Source of the DNA: Branchiostoma floridae
Lineage: Eukaryota > Chordata > Leptocardii > Amphioxiformes > Branchiostomatidae
Assembly: GCF_000003815.2 (NCBI RefSeq)
Contig: NC_049981.1
Location: forward strand, 33,586,072-33,631,033
DNA: 44,962 nucleotides
Direction: 5' to 3'
Below the pieces are notes generated by a model. That model made no database searches and was not told the DNA's origin. It worked only from the letters and a program-made list of their open reading frames with translations. How positions within the stretch are numbered: the stretch's first letter is position 1; each line of letters starts with the position of its first letter. Below are positions 1 to 10,266 of this stretch, in pieces. The position numbers were made by a program, and so were the translations under genes.

Positions 1-345
1 AAATCCCGGTAAATGCAGGTATATATACCCACGGTAAAGGCCGGTAAATGATATTTAACGTGAGTGGTAAATCCCGGTAAATGCATCTATATACCCACGG
101 TAAAGGCGGGTAAATGGCAGTAACTGTGACTTATACCGCGAATGGTAAATCTAGGTAAACACGCCTTTACATGAACCGGGTAAATGTGGTAAATTTAGGC
201 AACCATTACTGGACTTACCATGTAGGGTAAATGCCGGGTAAATCTGCACATTTACCGACGGGTAAATGGCCGGTAAATTACCGGTAAATGTAACCTTTAC
301 CAGGCTTTACATCACATTTACCGTTACGGTAAATTCGACTTTTCA
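1..345. repeat. GGTAAA/TTTACC-rich short-motif repeat region
   Basis: The stretch is dominated by the short motif ggtaaat and its complement atttacc. A segment of about 50 bases starting at 1 recurs from 69 with few changes (both contain cccacggtaaagg). After that the motif is scattered in both orientations. I see no gene. It may be part of the same composite repeat as the adjoining minisatellite, since gggtaaagc also occurs there. Confidence 0.6.
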
Positions 346-602
346 TGCAGTGAGACAGGCTGACAGACGCAGGTCGGTGTTTAGCACTGGGCCGGGTAAA
401 GCACGGAGAATGGTGACCAGGCTACCCGCCGACCAGCGGAGAATGGTGACCAGGCTACCCGCGGAGAATGGTGACCAGGCTACCAGTCGACCAGCGGAGA
501 ATGGTGACCAGGCCATCCGCCGACCAGCGGAGAATGGTGACCAGGCTACCAGCCGACCAGCGGAGAATGGTGACCCGGCTACCCACCGACCAGCGGAGAA
601 TG
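346..602. repeat. 33-bp minisatellite with a leader shared by an inverted copy at 3.8 kb
   Basis: The motif gagaatggtgacc occurs at 406, 439, 464, 497, 530, 563 and 596. Spacing is 33 bases except for one unit of 25. Because 33 is a multiple of three, long reading frames stay open on both strands as 11-residue repeats such as ENGDQATSRPA. I read this as an accident of the period, not as coding. The leader at 354-405 (caggctgacag through gggtaaagcac) is found again in reverse complement near 3840-3905. Confidence 0.75.
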
Positions 603-854
603 GTAATAACAATCAACGCAGATCATGTCATTCGGGAATATGTCGCAAGAGGACGCAATACACTTGCGATGACAATGAAGGTTCATAAAGGTCGTTGTTT
701 GCTCATCTCCAAGCAGATCCTACGGTGTCATAAGATAGTATCAAACCTGGCCAAGGAGTTAAGCCGGCCAAAGGGAGTCAAACGGACAAAGACTGCCAGT
801 CAGTGTCATACACACTCCTGGGCCGGCACCCCTCCTCTGTCAGCTTTGATACTA
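603..854. other. Non-genic spacer with a 13-bp inverted repeat
   Basis: I recognise no gene here. The sequence agatagtatcaaa near 732 is answered by its exact reverse complement tttgatactatct near 844, just before the tail of the neighbouring LINE. This may be chance or a small hairpin element cut by the LINE insertion. Confidence 0.3.
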
Positions 855-1605
855 TCTGTATCTGTATCTATATAGCCGGTATAACCGCCCTTCGGCGTAA
901 CACACCAGCTTTGCAGGCACGCGGTGCAGCAGCAGCTGGTTATATTACACTGAACGATCCGTCACACCTAACTTTTGCACATCTATCTGTGAGCGTTCTT
1001 TAAAACTATCCAGAGAAGATGCCCCTACTGTGCTTGGTGATAACAAGTTCCACTCTACGATAGTTCTGGGAAAATAAGAATTTTTAAACACATCAATCCT
1101 AGGTTGGTAACTCTTGTGTTTGAAGTCATGGCTGTTTCTTGTTCGTTTTTGAGCTGGTATTAGATACTTATCAGTCGGTACGTCCACCAGTCTATTGGTC
1201 ATTTTGTACATCATGCAAAGTCTGGACCTTTTCCTTCTGTCTTCAAGTGATGTCCACTGCAGATCTGTTTTCATTTTGGTAACACTAGCTTCCCTGTTGT
1301 AGTTGTTTGTACAGAATCTGGCAGCTTGGTTCTGTACCCTTTCAAGTTTATCTTTGTCTTTCTTTGTATACGGATCCCATACTGTCATACATACAATCAA
1401 GGTTAGGTCTTACCAGTGACGTGTATGCAAGTGATTTTACCCTGGCTGGGCATGCCCACAAGTTGCGTTTGATCACTCCCAGTGTCTGTTTAGCCTTGGT
1501 TGTTATTTTGTTAACATGGACACCCCACTTCAGCCCAGTTGTTAACGTAACACCTAGGTATGGGTGGCTTTTCGTGGTTGCTAATGTCTGACCACAAAAC
1601 TATGT
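855..1605 (-). pseudogene. 3' end of a non-LTR retrotransposon (CR1/jockey-like), reverse transcriptase tail, frameshifted
   Basis: Read on the minus strand, the segment from about 1590 gives SHPYLGVTLTTGLKWGVHV and then KAKQTLGVIKRNLW. This is the thumb-side region that follows the reverse transcriptase palm in CR1/jockey-group LINEs. One frame change after LVRPNL (near 1392) puts the rest in another frame. That rest includes VWDPYTKKDKDKLERVQNQA and continues to the family's usual C-terminal end (FPRTIVEWNLLSPSTV) and a stop near 945. A short 3' UTR follows and ends in a tandem gatacagatacaga-type tail at about 855-873, as expected for a CR1-like 3' terminus. No palm or endonuclease is present, so this is a 5'-truncated, frameshifted, dead copy. 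Confidence 0.85.
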
Positions 1606-2160
1606 TATGCTACTGTAGGAAATTAGTTGTTTGCTACTCAAGTCGCATTCATGTCCTACAGACTCTTCTTCAGCATTCCATTCTTCAACTCCTTAACCTC
1701 TAAAGCATAATGCAACGTTCCGCCTCACAAAGATGCATTTGGACACCCACATTTCCGCCACCCCACCCCCGAATCCTGTATGACCTTTCGTTTAATAGTG
1801 GAGTTAGCATAAGTCATTTTTTTTTTCTTTACGAGCAATATATAGATAACGTTAATTCATACAACCGTTTTTCTGGTGGTTTCTGTTGAATAATGAAACC
1901 GCATATGCATTGTTTTGCCCGCGGAGATATGAAACCCGAACGGTTTCACTCAATCCCCGGACCAGACGCCATGTTTTGTGTAGTACTGGTTTTAGCATAG
2001 CAGAGCAGAACAGGTAAGGTAAGGCATTATTATCAAAGACTTAGTAAAAAGGCTTCGCCGAGTACTGTGAACGCATCTAAAGTTTGCGGGCGTTTAATTT
2101 CGCGTTAGCACGAAAGTGGGGTGGTTTTAAGTTCGCGGTAGTGCCATACTCTGTAGTCAC
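1606..2160. other. Unannotated stretch
   Basis: No open frame resembles a known protein. The segment 2090-2160 contains ttcgcggta-like pieces related to the palindromic element that follows, so the repeat family extends a little upstream. Confidence 0.3.
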
Positions 2161-2259
2161 ATACTGTAATGTTCGCGGGTGGTTTTATGTTCGCGGTAAG
2201 ACTGCCTCGCGAAAACTGCGACTATAAAACCACCGCGAACATTTCTGCATTTACAGTAT
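2161..2259. mobile_element. MITE-like palindromic element (TACTGTAA...TTACAGTA)
   Basis: The left end atactgtaatgttcgcggg is matched in reverse complement by the right end (ccgcgaacat, then ttacagtat), giving a roughly 99-bp imperfect hairpin. The internal block ggttttatgttcgcggta also pairs across the centre. There is no coding capacity. A short palindromic element of this kind is most simply a non-autonomous DNA transposon, probably with a TA target duplication. Confidence 0.65.
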
Positions 2260-2770
2260 CATGTGTTGGTCTGCATAACCTCTGACCCTCCGTCCTGTCG
2301 TCACAGAATACCGGTACGTGTTATTCAGAAATATGTCGCAAGAGGTCGCACAAGTTGATTACGCCTCTCTCATGCAGTCAAACCTGTATAAGCGGCCATC
2401 TCTGCATAGCGACCACCTGGCCATTGCGGTCACTTTTTATCTGTCCTTGGATTTTTTCCATTGTCCTAAGCATTAACAGCACTCGACCTCCGACGTCTGT
2501 CACAACGCAGACTGACCTTGTGCCAGCACTTTGCCCTTGCAGTTACCAAAGCTGGAAGACACGCCCCCTGGCTACCCCCAGCTCGAAACCCGTCTCACCA
2601 CATGCAACTCAGGCATACTCAATACAAACTGCCAACTGGGACAAAGCGGAATCTATGTAGCCCAGTCCCAGCAATTCTAAACCTACTAAACGCTCTGTTT
2701 ATAGTAGTTTATGACCGCACTGCTCTCCACGACTAGTTTCATTCTAAAATTTATGCCAGAGTTATTTACT
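2260..2770. other. Unannotated stretch with a MITE fragment near 2376
   Basis: The segment 2374-2460 (agtcaaacctgtataagcgg and what follows) is a diverged fragment of the MITE found intact at 4630-4811. I see no supported gene. The open frames of 70-100 codons here resemble nothing I recognise. Confidence 0.4.
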
Positions 2771-2800
2771 ACAAGGAGGTTAAATCTTTAACCTCCTTGT
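2771..2800. repeat. Perfect 14-bp-stem hairpin
   Basis: The arm acaaggaggttaaa is followed by a 2-base loop (tc) and the exact reverse complement tttaacctccttgt. Both sides carry a tttact-like flank (atttact on the left, tttact on the right), which could be a target duplication around a minimal solo-hairpin relic. Confidence 0.7.
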
Positions 2801-2980
2801 TTACTACGATCCCACAGTGCAAACAATTGTTGTAGCACAACAAGTAGCGTGTTCTAATTTGTCTTCAACAATTTGTTTTACTGTTTGTGTGTTTTGCTGT
2901 CCTCTCAGTCACACTTTTACATTTTGTATGATATAACCAGTATGAAATTAAAGGTTACATATTTCCTGTTTAGGTCGCAC

Positions 2981-3080
2981 TGAGAGCGCAGCGCGATCGC
3001 CGTCTAGTGGAAAGGGGTCCTTATCATCAGGCCCCATTCCACTAGGACGGCGGTCTCAGCGCGCCCTCGCTGCGCTCTCA
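2981..3080. mobile_element. Palindromic MITE-like element, GAGAGCGCAGCG arms
   Basis: The left arm tgagagcgcagcg followed by cgccgtctagtggaa pairs with the right arm ttccactaggacggcgg followed by cgctgcgctctca. The loop is about 20 bases around tccttatcatcag. No reading frame is present. Confidence 0.65.
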
Positions 3081-3809
3081 ACTGTAGCTCATACAATCTT
3101 ATTCTTGAAGAAGTATATTTTGATGAATTGTGTTGTCAAATCATACTTTTGTGTCATGAATCGCTTCCTAGTAAAAATAATGGGTAATACAAACAACTAC
3201 ACATATAATGTTTTATTCAGCGTTCGAATCACTGGAATTCTTCAGATTAGATATAACACAAGTTGACGAGGAAGAACCCGGAGAAATGTTCAAAACGTAC
3301 TTATAATTTTCAATGAAACAAACTGAGATGGAATAATCAAGAACACACAAGTTTATTATTTCTTAACTTATATTTGAATATTGACCGTGGTTTGACCAGG
3401 GCAACTTAATAGAAGTTAGGCTTTTTGTACAACAATCTTTAATTTTGCAGTCTATTTCAGATCAATTTTTATTCCCATCAATGGCATAATCTTTGAATTT
3501 CACTTGGACCTAAGTCCATTCTAAATTCTCCTCACCCATGCAGCCAGGAGATTTTGAATCTGATCTCTAACATTAACCACTTTCTGACTTGTATTCTATC
3601 TTACACGGCTACTGACTGCCTTACTCTGCGCCCGCTCCAGTAGAACTTCCAGTTTTACTACTTTCCTTCGTCCGTCTCAGTGTAGCTTTTACTGGTAAAA
3701 ATTGTCCCAAGCCCGGTACAACAACCCTGCGGTTTAACTTACTTCGGCCGTCTGTGTAAGAACTCGGGGACGCCAGGCCGCGGTGGGTAGTGTTCAGCAT
3801 AAGTGCTCG

Positions 3810-3905
3810 TAGCCTGGTCACCATTCTCCGCTGCTCGGCTTTGGGGTGCTTTACCCGGCCCAGTGCTAAGCACCGACCTGCTTCTGTCAGCCTGTCTGAT
3901 TAGCT
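3810..3905. repeat. Inverted copy of the 0.35-kb repeat leader
   Basis: Its reverse complement reads gacaggctgacag, then caggtcggtg, agcactgggccgggtaaagc and ggagaatggtgaccaggcta. This matches 354-425 with a few changes and an extra block after gtaaagcac. Together with the copy at 0.35 kb it forms arms about 3.4 kb apart. They could be the ends of one large decayed element or two independent copies. Confidence 0.6.
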
Positions 3906-4440
3906 GCCCCAGAGATTTCACCGCTAGAGGCCCGTAGCCGGCCTTGTGAGTTTAAATACGCCGCCAGATCTAACCAAATCCCGTAAAAACTCCCCCGACC
4001 CCCAACGGGTCGGCTAGCCCTACAGCGCGGTAGAGCATAACGACGAGTGCCCCATTGTATTTTTACCAGTATCGGGGAACAGGAACAGGCTTCACCCGTC
4101 ATTGTCAGTCAGTCTACTGTACACTGGGACACTATTAGCTATCTCTCTCTCGGGCTGTATCGACATAACCACCGCCTGCATACGTGCATACACCCGAGAT
4201 TTTGTGAAGGCTTGCCCGGAAACTGAGCTCAACTGTTGACAGGTACGTGTACATTTTGTTGACAGGGCAATATTTATATTTGCAAACTGTGTGTAGAATA
4301 ATCTTGCTTTTGCAGACTTCAGCAGTACATGAATATACAATGCGTTCTATCATCCAACCAACCTGTTCATTGCGCGTCAACAGCTTCTCAGATTAGTAAT
4401 TACGTTTTATTGCAAATTTTGGACACCGATCTTGAAGTTT
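3906..4440. other. Unannotated stretch
   Basis: Several overlapping open frames under 90 codons occur on the minus strand, but none resembles a protein family. I see nothing that I can support here. Confidence 0.3.
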
Positions 4441-4937
4441 ATTTCATAATCAAATTGTCATCCCCATTATCTTTGAGGTAAAACTTTGGCATTGAAGTCC
4501 ACTTGAAGATAGGTCAAAAACAAAATCTCCTGACCCCTGATATCTGACCTTAACTGACCTTAACCTTTTCTTAAATCCATTTTACCTTCACAGTAGACAC
4601 AAATATCACAGTTTCGAGAATTTGTGAACTACAGTCAAACCTGTCTATAGCGGCCACTCAAGGGACCGGACAAATTTGGCCACTATAGACAGGTGGCCTC
4701 TGTATAGAGGTGGCAACTTGTAGATAAAATACCCAAGGGACCGACAAAAAGTGGCCACTATGGACAGGTGGCCCCTCTGTAGAGGTGGCCCCTAATACAG
4801 GTTTGACTGTAGTAACTTTCCGACTGTAGTTACCTTTGCCAAGAAGGTTATATTTTGGGTAGCGTTTGTATGTGTGTGTGTGTGTGTGTGTGTGTCTGTG
4901 TGTCTGTGTCTGTGTGTCTGTGTGTATAGAACACCGG
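4440..4937. repeat. Interspersed repeat, copy 1, 5' part, interrupted by a MITE and ending in (TG)n
   Basis: The block starting cattgaagtccacttgaaga near 4491 recurs almost unchanged at about 8939. Both then run into gttatattttgggtagcg and a TG microsatellite (here 4871-4926). In this copy the MITE at 4630-4811 interrupts the repeat, and the continuation after the microsatellite is separated by the transposon at 4938-6044. It resumes at 6045. Confidence 0.8.
4630..4811. mobile_element. MITE with TACAGTCAAACCTGTCTATA-type termini
   Basis: The left terminus acagtcaaacctgtctatag and the right terminus ending acaggtttgactgt are inverted repeats. The interior repeats gtggccactat and agaggtggc blocks in both halves. 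The flanks are consistent with a TA target duplication. Diverged fragments of the same family appear near 2376, 11073-11129, 11217-11289 and 18850-18920. The element is non-coding and would depend on a transposase supplied in trans. Confidence 0.8.
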
Positions 4938-6044
4938 TGTGACAGCGATCTCGCCCCCCCGTGATCTCGCCCCCCCCGGGGGCGAAATCACTAGCGATCT
5001 CGCCCCCCCGGGGCGAAATCACTAGCGATCTCGCCCTCCCCGGCTAGTGATCTCGCCCCCTACCTGGCCCCCCTTTAGCGATTTCGCCCCCCCCCCCCCA
5101 AAAAAAACGGTTTACATGACATTTTAGAAGTTGATTGGTATAAATCACAAAATGCAGTTTCAGAATGATATAAGTACACGAGTTTGATACATAACTCCAT
5201 TCATAGTATCAATATTAACGTAATTACATGGTAATAAGATAGTTGAACTTGTTTCAGACAAGGAGGGTTGGGTCCCTTGTATTCCCATTATTGCATATAC
5301 CTGAGTCTTGACATAAGATGTATTTCATTGTATTCACCTGTCCTCAAGCGACCTATATATCTCCAATATGAAGTCTCTACCATGAAGTGACCACAAAAGA
5401 CATATGTAATGTCTTTATTAATTATGCAAATATTAGGTGTTAATTAGAATAACGCACGTTTTGGTATATGCACCTGGCCAAGGGATATCTTCACCTCCAA
5501 CATGACTGTTTTTTCTAGTATTTAGGAACTGATGCATTTACCCGTGTTTCTTAAGACTGGTACTTTACCAGTGTTTGTGTAGCATTTAGCAACAGCTATA
5601 TCAACTTGCGCGTAGATAGTGTTTATAATGAGAAACTATTATTCACGTGTGTTTTTGTTAGTGCTTGGGAAATGTTTCCAGCACAAGAAAGAAAACACTG
5701 TGACAAATTGAAAACATATAGCTGACGTATTCCGTACCATAGACGGTGTTGATTTATACGTTCGCAGTAGCACTGCTTTTATGCCACCTCAGCTGCAAAA
5801 ATTGTCTTTTTCATTTCAATGTCATGTTTGCACCGAGCAATATAGTATCGACTTTCGAGGTATGACATCTTACGGTACGGTAATAAGGTGCCATATAGGT
5901 ACCAGGTAACACACCATATACGTTACTCCCCAGGTGCAGTATAGTACCAGGTAGCGCACCTGTAATATGTAGTAACCAGCTGCTCTTGGGGGGGGGGGGC
6001 GAAAACGCTAAAGGGGGGCGAAAACGCTAGTGATCGCTGTCACA
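4938..6044. mobile_element. 1107-bp TIR transposon, 4-bp CCGG target duplication, GC-rich subterminal repeats (Ginger-like?)
   Basis: The element begins tgtgacagcgatc and ends gatcgctgtcaca, an exact terminal inverted repeat of 13 bases, and is flanked on both sides by ccgg. The uninterrupted paralogous repeat at 9321-9345 has one ccgg at the same point, which fixes the boundaries. Both subterminal regions carry short tandem units with gatctcgccccc or gcgaaaacgctag. No transposase frame is visible, so it is non-autonomous. The TGTGA start and 4-bp duplication fit what I know of Ginger-type elements (5'-TGTNR ends, 4-bp TSD), but other superfamilies with 4-bp duplications remain possible. A longer relative lies at 37565-39136 in the opposite orientation. 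Confidence 0.8.
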
Positions 6045-6960
6045 CCGGCATAACTGGAGAACGCCTGGATGGATTGTATTGATATTTGGTAATGTAAGTA
6101 GATCTTTATAACACCCAGAAACGATTAGATTTTTGAGCGGAAATTCCGGGTTTGATATCTCAAGTTCTGGACATGTCGTGGTCATGATTTTTTAGTAGTA
6201 GATAGCTCGTGGGACCGAGAGTAAGTGGTACAGGTTTGGGCACCCTAGCGGCTTCTTTTGGAACTGCAGGGCAGGTTTAGTGTCAGACTTTGAAAGGGAG
6301 TAACTCAAGAAGAGGTTGACGGATTGTCATGATTTTTGGTGTGTTTTCATAGTATCCTTTGCATCACATTTATAGCCCATTCTGGGGTATCTGTATTTTG
6401 AACTTAGTATTTCTGAGAAATAGAAATAAATTGAGACAGCAAAAGTCGTACGATGTCTAATGCTTAACCATGCAGAGTTCCTTTTCTAGCACTCCATAAA
6501 GTAGGGGTGTTACGTAAATGTCTATCTGAAGCGCTGTTATCTTGGGTCCTGGACAGTAAATATCCAGTACTTTAAGTATGTTTTTTTGTTCAATCTTAGT
6601 TTGAGGTCTTTGCATGATTTTTCTCACGAACACAGACTGTCAGCTGTCTGAGTTAGAGTTAGGATAATCTTTATCAAATCTTCTGCCTTTTATCTAGCTT
6701 TTGTTTCCTGACGTACATAGAATTTGTCTAAATCCCAGCTTTTGTAGGATAAGATATACGTATTGTCGAACTGTCACGGTAAAGCCCAGTAAAGCTATCT
6801 GCCATTTTGCGCGGTAATAAGCATTATTATGAGATCAACACATTTAATATACCCTTTATGCTCACGTCAAAATTGTTACCTACCAGATCTGGTTCAGATC
6901 AAGGATGGCATAGCACAAACTCCCTATAGAACCTATGGCGCCAAGTGTTACCAAGGTTTT
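6045..6960. repeat. Interspersed repeat, copy 1, 3' part
   Basis: The segment beginning gagaacgcctggatggattg near 6058 parallels 9342 onward for about 900 bases. It includes gacagcaaaagtcgtacgat-like text and the terminal block gcgccaagtgttaccaagg. It carries no long open frame. Part of the same block (tcctgacgtacatagaattt onward) recurs at about 10297-10560 and, more diverged, near 14730-15180. Confidence 0.8.
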
Positions 6961-7139
6961 TTTCCCGATTAGCTCCTCTGGTGTGTTATCTGTCTATTTG
7001 GCAATTCTCCAATATTTTGTCAGGACATGTAGAGCCTGATAGCACCAATTCTCCAAGGGGAGGTTATAATCGGGAGGGTGGGGGGCAATCCACAACAACT
7101 AAAGCCTGATGCTGAATGCACATTTTTACAGACGCTAGT
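6961..7139. other. Unannotated stretch
   Basis: This is probably degenerate LINE sequence continuing from the minus-strand relic that follows. I can support no motif in it. Confidence 0.2.
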
Positions 7140-7620
7140 CACCGGTTATATCAATAACTTTCCCTCAAAGCACGTAAAGCTGTTTTCAGTATAAAATCTG
7201 TCTAACGCTAATTGTAACCCTTTGTCTGTCTCAGAGAAAATGACAACGTCGTCTGCATAAAGTAGACAAAGATACAAGTAAGTTGTGTAGGGCGGGTGGG
7301 AAACAATCTGGGGTGCCTAATTCCTTAACTAAGATGTTGATAGATAAATTAAAACGTTTGGGGCTGAGATTGCAACCCTACTTTACACCGCTATCAGTTA
7401 TGAAAGGTGGAGTGAGACCTGATTATGTTTTTCCTGCAAGTCTGGGGTTTCGAGTACATTGATTTAATCAGGCAGTAAAATTTTCACCAATTCCTGAGTC
7501 AAGTAATTTATATATTAGTCCTTCGCGCCACACTGAATTAAATGCCTTCTTAAAATCAATAAATCGGGCATAAGGTTTTCTGTTACTATTGATATATTTT
7601 GATATTAGTGAATCGATTAC
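7140..7620 (-). pseudogene. LINE reverse transcriptase fragment, inverted relative to its own 3' end
   Basis: From about 7620 downward the minus strand reads FVIDSLISKYINSNRKP and then YARFIDFKKAFNSVWREGLI. The second part is the palm motif around the first catalytic aspartate of LINE reverse transcriptases. After stops and frame changes, the minus strand near 7290-7230 reads LLYADDVVIFSETDKGLQ, which contains the YADD box. Several stops and shifts make it dead. At about 7620 it meets, head to head, a plus-strand piece encoding the C-terminal zinc finger of a LINE. That arrangement is expected from 5' inversion during target-primed reverse transcription. Confidence 0.8.
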
Positions 7621-7840
7621 AAAGAAACTGTCCGTTGACGAGAGAACATGTAAATATTGTTCAGAGAAAGCAGTGGAAGATGAACTACATTTCACTTGTC
7701 AATGTTCACATTACAGTTCCGAAAGAAACAAACTTTTCCTTAAAATCTGCAAAACTTTCCCAAGCTTTCATCACCTTACCGACCAACAAAAATCAATCTT
7801 CTTGCTTATTACGACCTGTCAACTTGAGTGATGAGCAGAT
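7621..7840 (+). pseudogene. LINE C-terminal zinc-finger fragment
   Basis: The plus strand encodes DERTCKYCSEKAVEDELHFT followed by CQCSHYSSERNKLFLKI. The cysteine pair, the histidine and the VEDE.HF signature are those of the C-terminal region after the reverse transcriptase in several LINE families. It starts abruptly at the junction with the inverted reverse transcriptase fragment and has no upstream coding of its own on this strand. It is a relic. Confidence 0.75.
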
Positions 7841-8924
7841 TTACTAAAACATGGCTTAAAGGGTAAAACTTGATGGTCCAAACTTCAAACCCTTTTAGAA
7901 AACTATAGCAATGACTTAAAAGATTGAAAATAGAATTAAATTATTGGAAATGTTCTGTTCTACACTCAGGGGTAGTTAAATATATTGTACATGGCCTCTG
8001 TTTTGAGTTATAAGGTGATTACAAAAAAAGGAACCTAAAATCATACGCCTAAAGGTGAAAAATCAATATTTTTGGCATGGGGCAGGATTTTTCAACACTT
8101 GTTTTATGTTGGTGTCAGCAAACGATTATTCAGTTTCAATGAAACGTATCATTGCAGAGCATAAAAATGCATACATATTACCGGGGTCTAGTCAGCGTCC
8201 GTATTCCCGACAATTGACGGAAATTTGCTGCGCGTGAAAGAAAAATTTTAAAACCAATCCGTCAACCTTGACGGAAAAAAACACCTTGGTGGAAGCTACT
8301 AGGCTTGGGGACGCCATCCACAGTCGGAAAACCACACACTGCTTGTTTTGCTTTGTTATGATTGTTGACGAAGTGTATCGGCGCCCTTTCGCATACGATA
8401 ATCAAATTAAAAACCCGTTTTTCAAGGTCTCAGTTCAGTCTTTCTCAACTCTGAACTCCTTTCAGTCTTTCTGAACTTCTGGAATAGTGCATTCTACGAA
8501 CTTTGATAGGAATCTTGACGTCAAAACCTAACTTGTAACTTGTAATACTGTCGTAGTTAGTTTTTTCTTACGATCTAGGAAATATGTCCCTGCCGACAGT
8601 ATTGTACGTAATGGTTCGGTTCAAGTCCGGTTTAAACAGTTTGTTACCGCCATGTTTCGAGTGTTGTTTACGATCTCAATTTGTGCCGTTTTTTGAGATT
8701 TTGTGGCCTCAAAACACACATCACAAGGAAAGGAAAGTAATACTTGTTATTTTAGATCCAACATTTCTTCTATGAACGAATGTATTCTTCGGCCGCGCTG
8801 CCGATAGCACTGGTCGGCACGCGGGGATTGCCGTGTACTGTGACGGCAGACATGTTTCTGATCAGCGTCTTGGCTTCATACGATGTTTAGAGACTTAAAA
8901 AGGTGTTCATATAAAAATGGTATT
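7841..8924. other. Unannotated stretch
   Basis: Frames of 60-80 codons occur but resemble nothing known. The first few hundred bases are probably the 3' UTR of the LINE relic. Two short direct copies of attgacggaaa/ccttgacggaaa occur at about 8210-8280. Nothing else can be supported. Confidence 0.25.
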
Positions 8925-9110
8925 AAAAAACGTCAGCATTGAAGTCCACTTGAAGATAGGTCAAAAAGAAAATCTCCTGACCACTGATATCTGACCTTAA
9001 CTGACCTTTTCTTATACATCCATCTTACCTTCACAGTAGACACAAATATCACAGTTTCGAGAATTTGTTAACTAGTAACTTTCCAAGAAAGTTATATTTT
9101 GGGTAGCGTT

Positions 9111-9156
<46 letters not shown>

Positions 9157-9166
9157 TGTGTGTGTA

Positions 9167-9198
<32 letters not shown>

Positions 9199-9255
9199 TT
9201 TGTGTGTGTGTGTGTATGTATGTGTGTGTGTGTGTGTGTATGTGTGTGTGTGTGT

Positions 9256-9319
<64 letters not shown>

Positions 9320-10266
9320 ATAGAACACCGGCATAACAGGAGAACGCCTGGATGGTCCTGGATGGATTGTATTGATACGTATTTGGTATGTGAGTAGATC
9401 CCAGAAACGATTAGACTTTGGGACCCCCTACAGGCTAGTTACGGTACTGCAGCGGAAATTCCGGGTTTGATATCTCGAGTTCTAAACATGCCGTGGTGGG
9501 ACCGAGAGTAAGTGGTACAGGTTTGGGCACCCTAGCGGCTTGTTTTGGAACTGCTGGGCAGGTTCAGTGTCAGACTTTGAAAGGGAGTAACTCAAGAAGG
9601 GGTTGATGGATTGTCATGATTTTTGGTGTTTTCATAGTGTCCTTTGCATCACATTTATAGCCCATTCTGGGATATCTGTATTTTGAACGTAGTATTTCTG
9701 AGCTTAGAAATAAGTTAAGACAGCGAAAGTTGTACGATGTCTACTGCTTAACCATGCAGAGTTCCTTTTTTACCACTCCACAAAGTAGGGGTGTTCCTTG
9801 AAATGTCTATCATCCTTTCCCATCTGAAGCGCTGCCATAAACCTGGGTCTTGGACAGTAAATATCCAGTACTTTAAGTGTGTTTTTTTGTTCAATCTTAG
9901 TCCGAGGTCTTTATATGATTTTTCTCACGAACACAGACTGTCAGCTGTCTGAGTTAGAGTTAGGATAATCTTTATCAAATCTTCTGCCTTTTATCTAGCT
10001 TTTGTTTCCTGACGTACATAGAATTTGTCTAAATCCCAGCTTTTGAGGATAAGATACACGTATTGTCGAACTGTCACGGTAAAGCCCAGTAAAGCTATCT
10101 GCCATTTTGCGCGGTAATAAGCATTATTATGAGATCAACACTGGTATTAATATACCCTTTATGCTCACGTCAAAATTGTTACCTACCAGATCTGGTTCAG
10201 ATCAAGGATGGCATAGCACAAACTCCCTATAGAACCTATGGCGCCAAGTGTTACCAAGGTTTTTTG
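8925..10266. repeat. Interspersed repeat, copy 2 (uninterrupted), with an expanded TG array
   Basis: This is the paralogue of 4440-4937 plus 6045-6960. It lacks the MITE and the 1.1-kb transposon of copy 1, and so serves as the empty site for both. Its internal microsatellite, 9113-9316, is mostly (TG)n with scattered TATG steps and about four times the length of that in copy 1. It produces long but meaningless VCVCVC or HTHTHT frames. Confidence 0.85.
9113..9316. repeat. (TG)n microsatellite, about 200 bp
   Basis: Nearly pure TG dinucleotides with occasional TA interruptions. Arrays of this type can form Z-DNA and are usually length-polymorphic. The homologous array in copy 1 of the surrounding repeat is only about 55 bases. 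Confidence 0.95.

Noticed and set aside
266-875. Frames with an 11-residue repeat (ENGDQATSRPA or RRMVTRLPADQ)
   Set aside because: The 33-bp unit is divisible by three, so frames stay open on both strands by arithmetic. One 25-base unit shifts them, and there are no signal, splice or homology cues.
2355-2736. Plus-strand frames of 101 and 72 codons
   Set aside because: They begin inside a MITE fragment, overlap each other and show no domain or splice context.
8055-8775. Three consecutive plus-strand frames of 60-68 codons as exons
   Set aside because: No domain similarity and no consistent splice sites between them. They are likely chance frames.
9092-9397. Cysteine-valine or histidine-threonine repeat proteins
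   Set aside because: Pure translation of the TG microsatellite.
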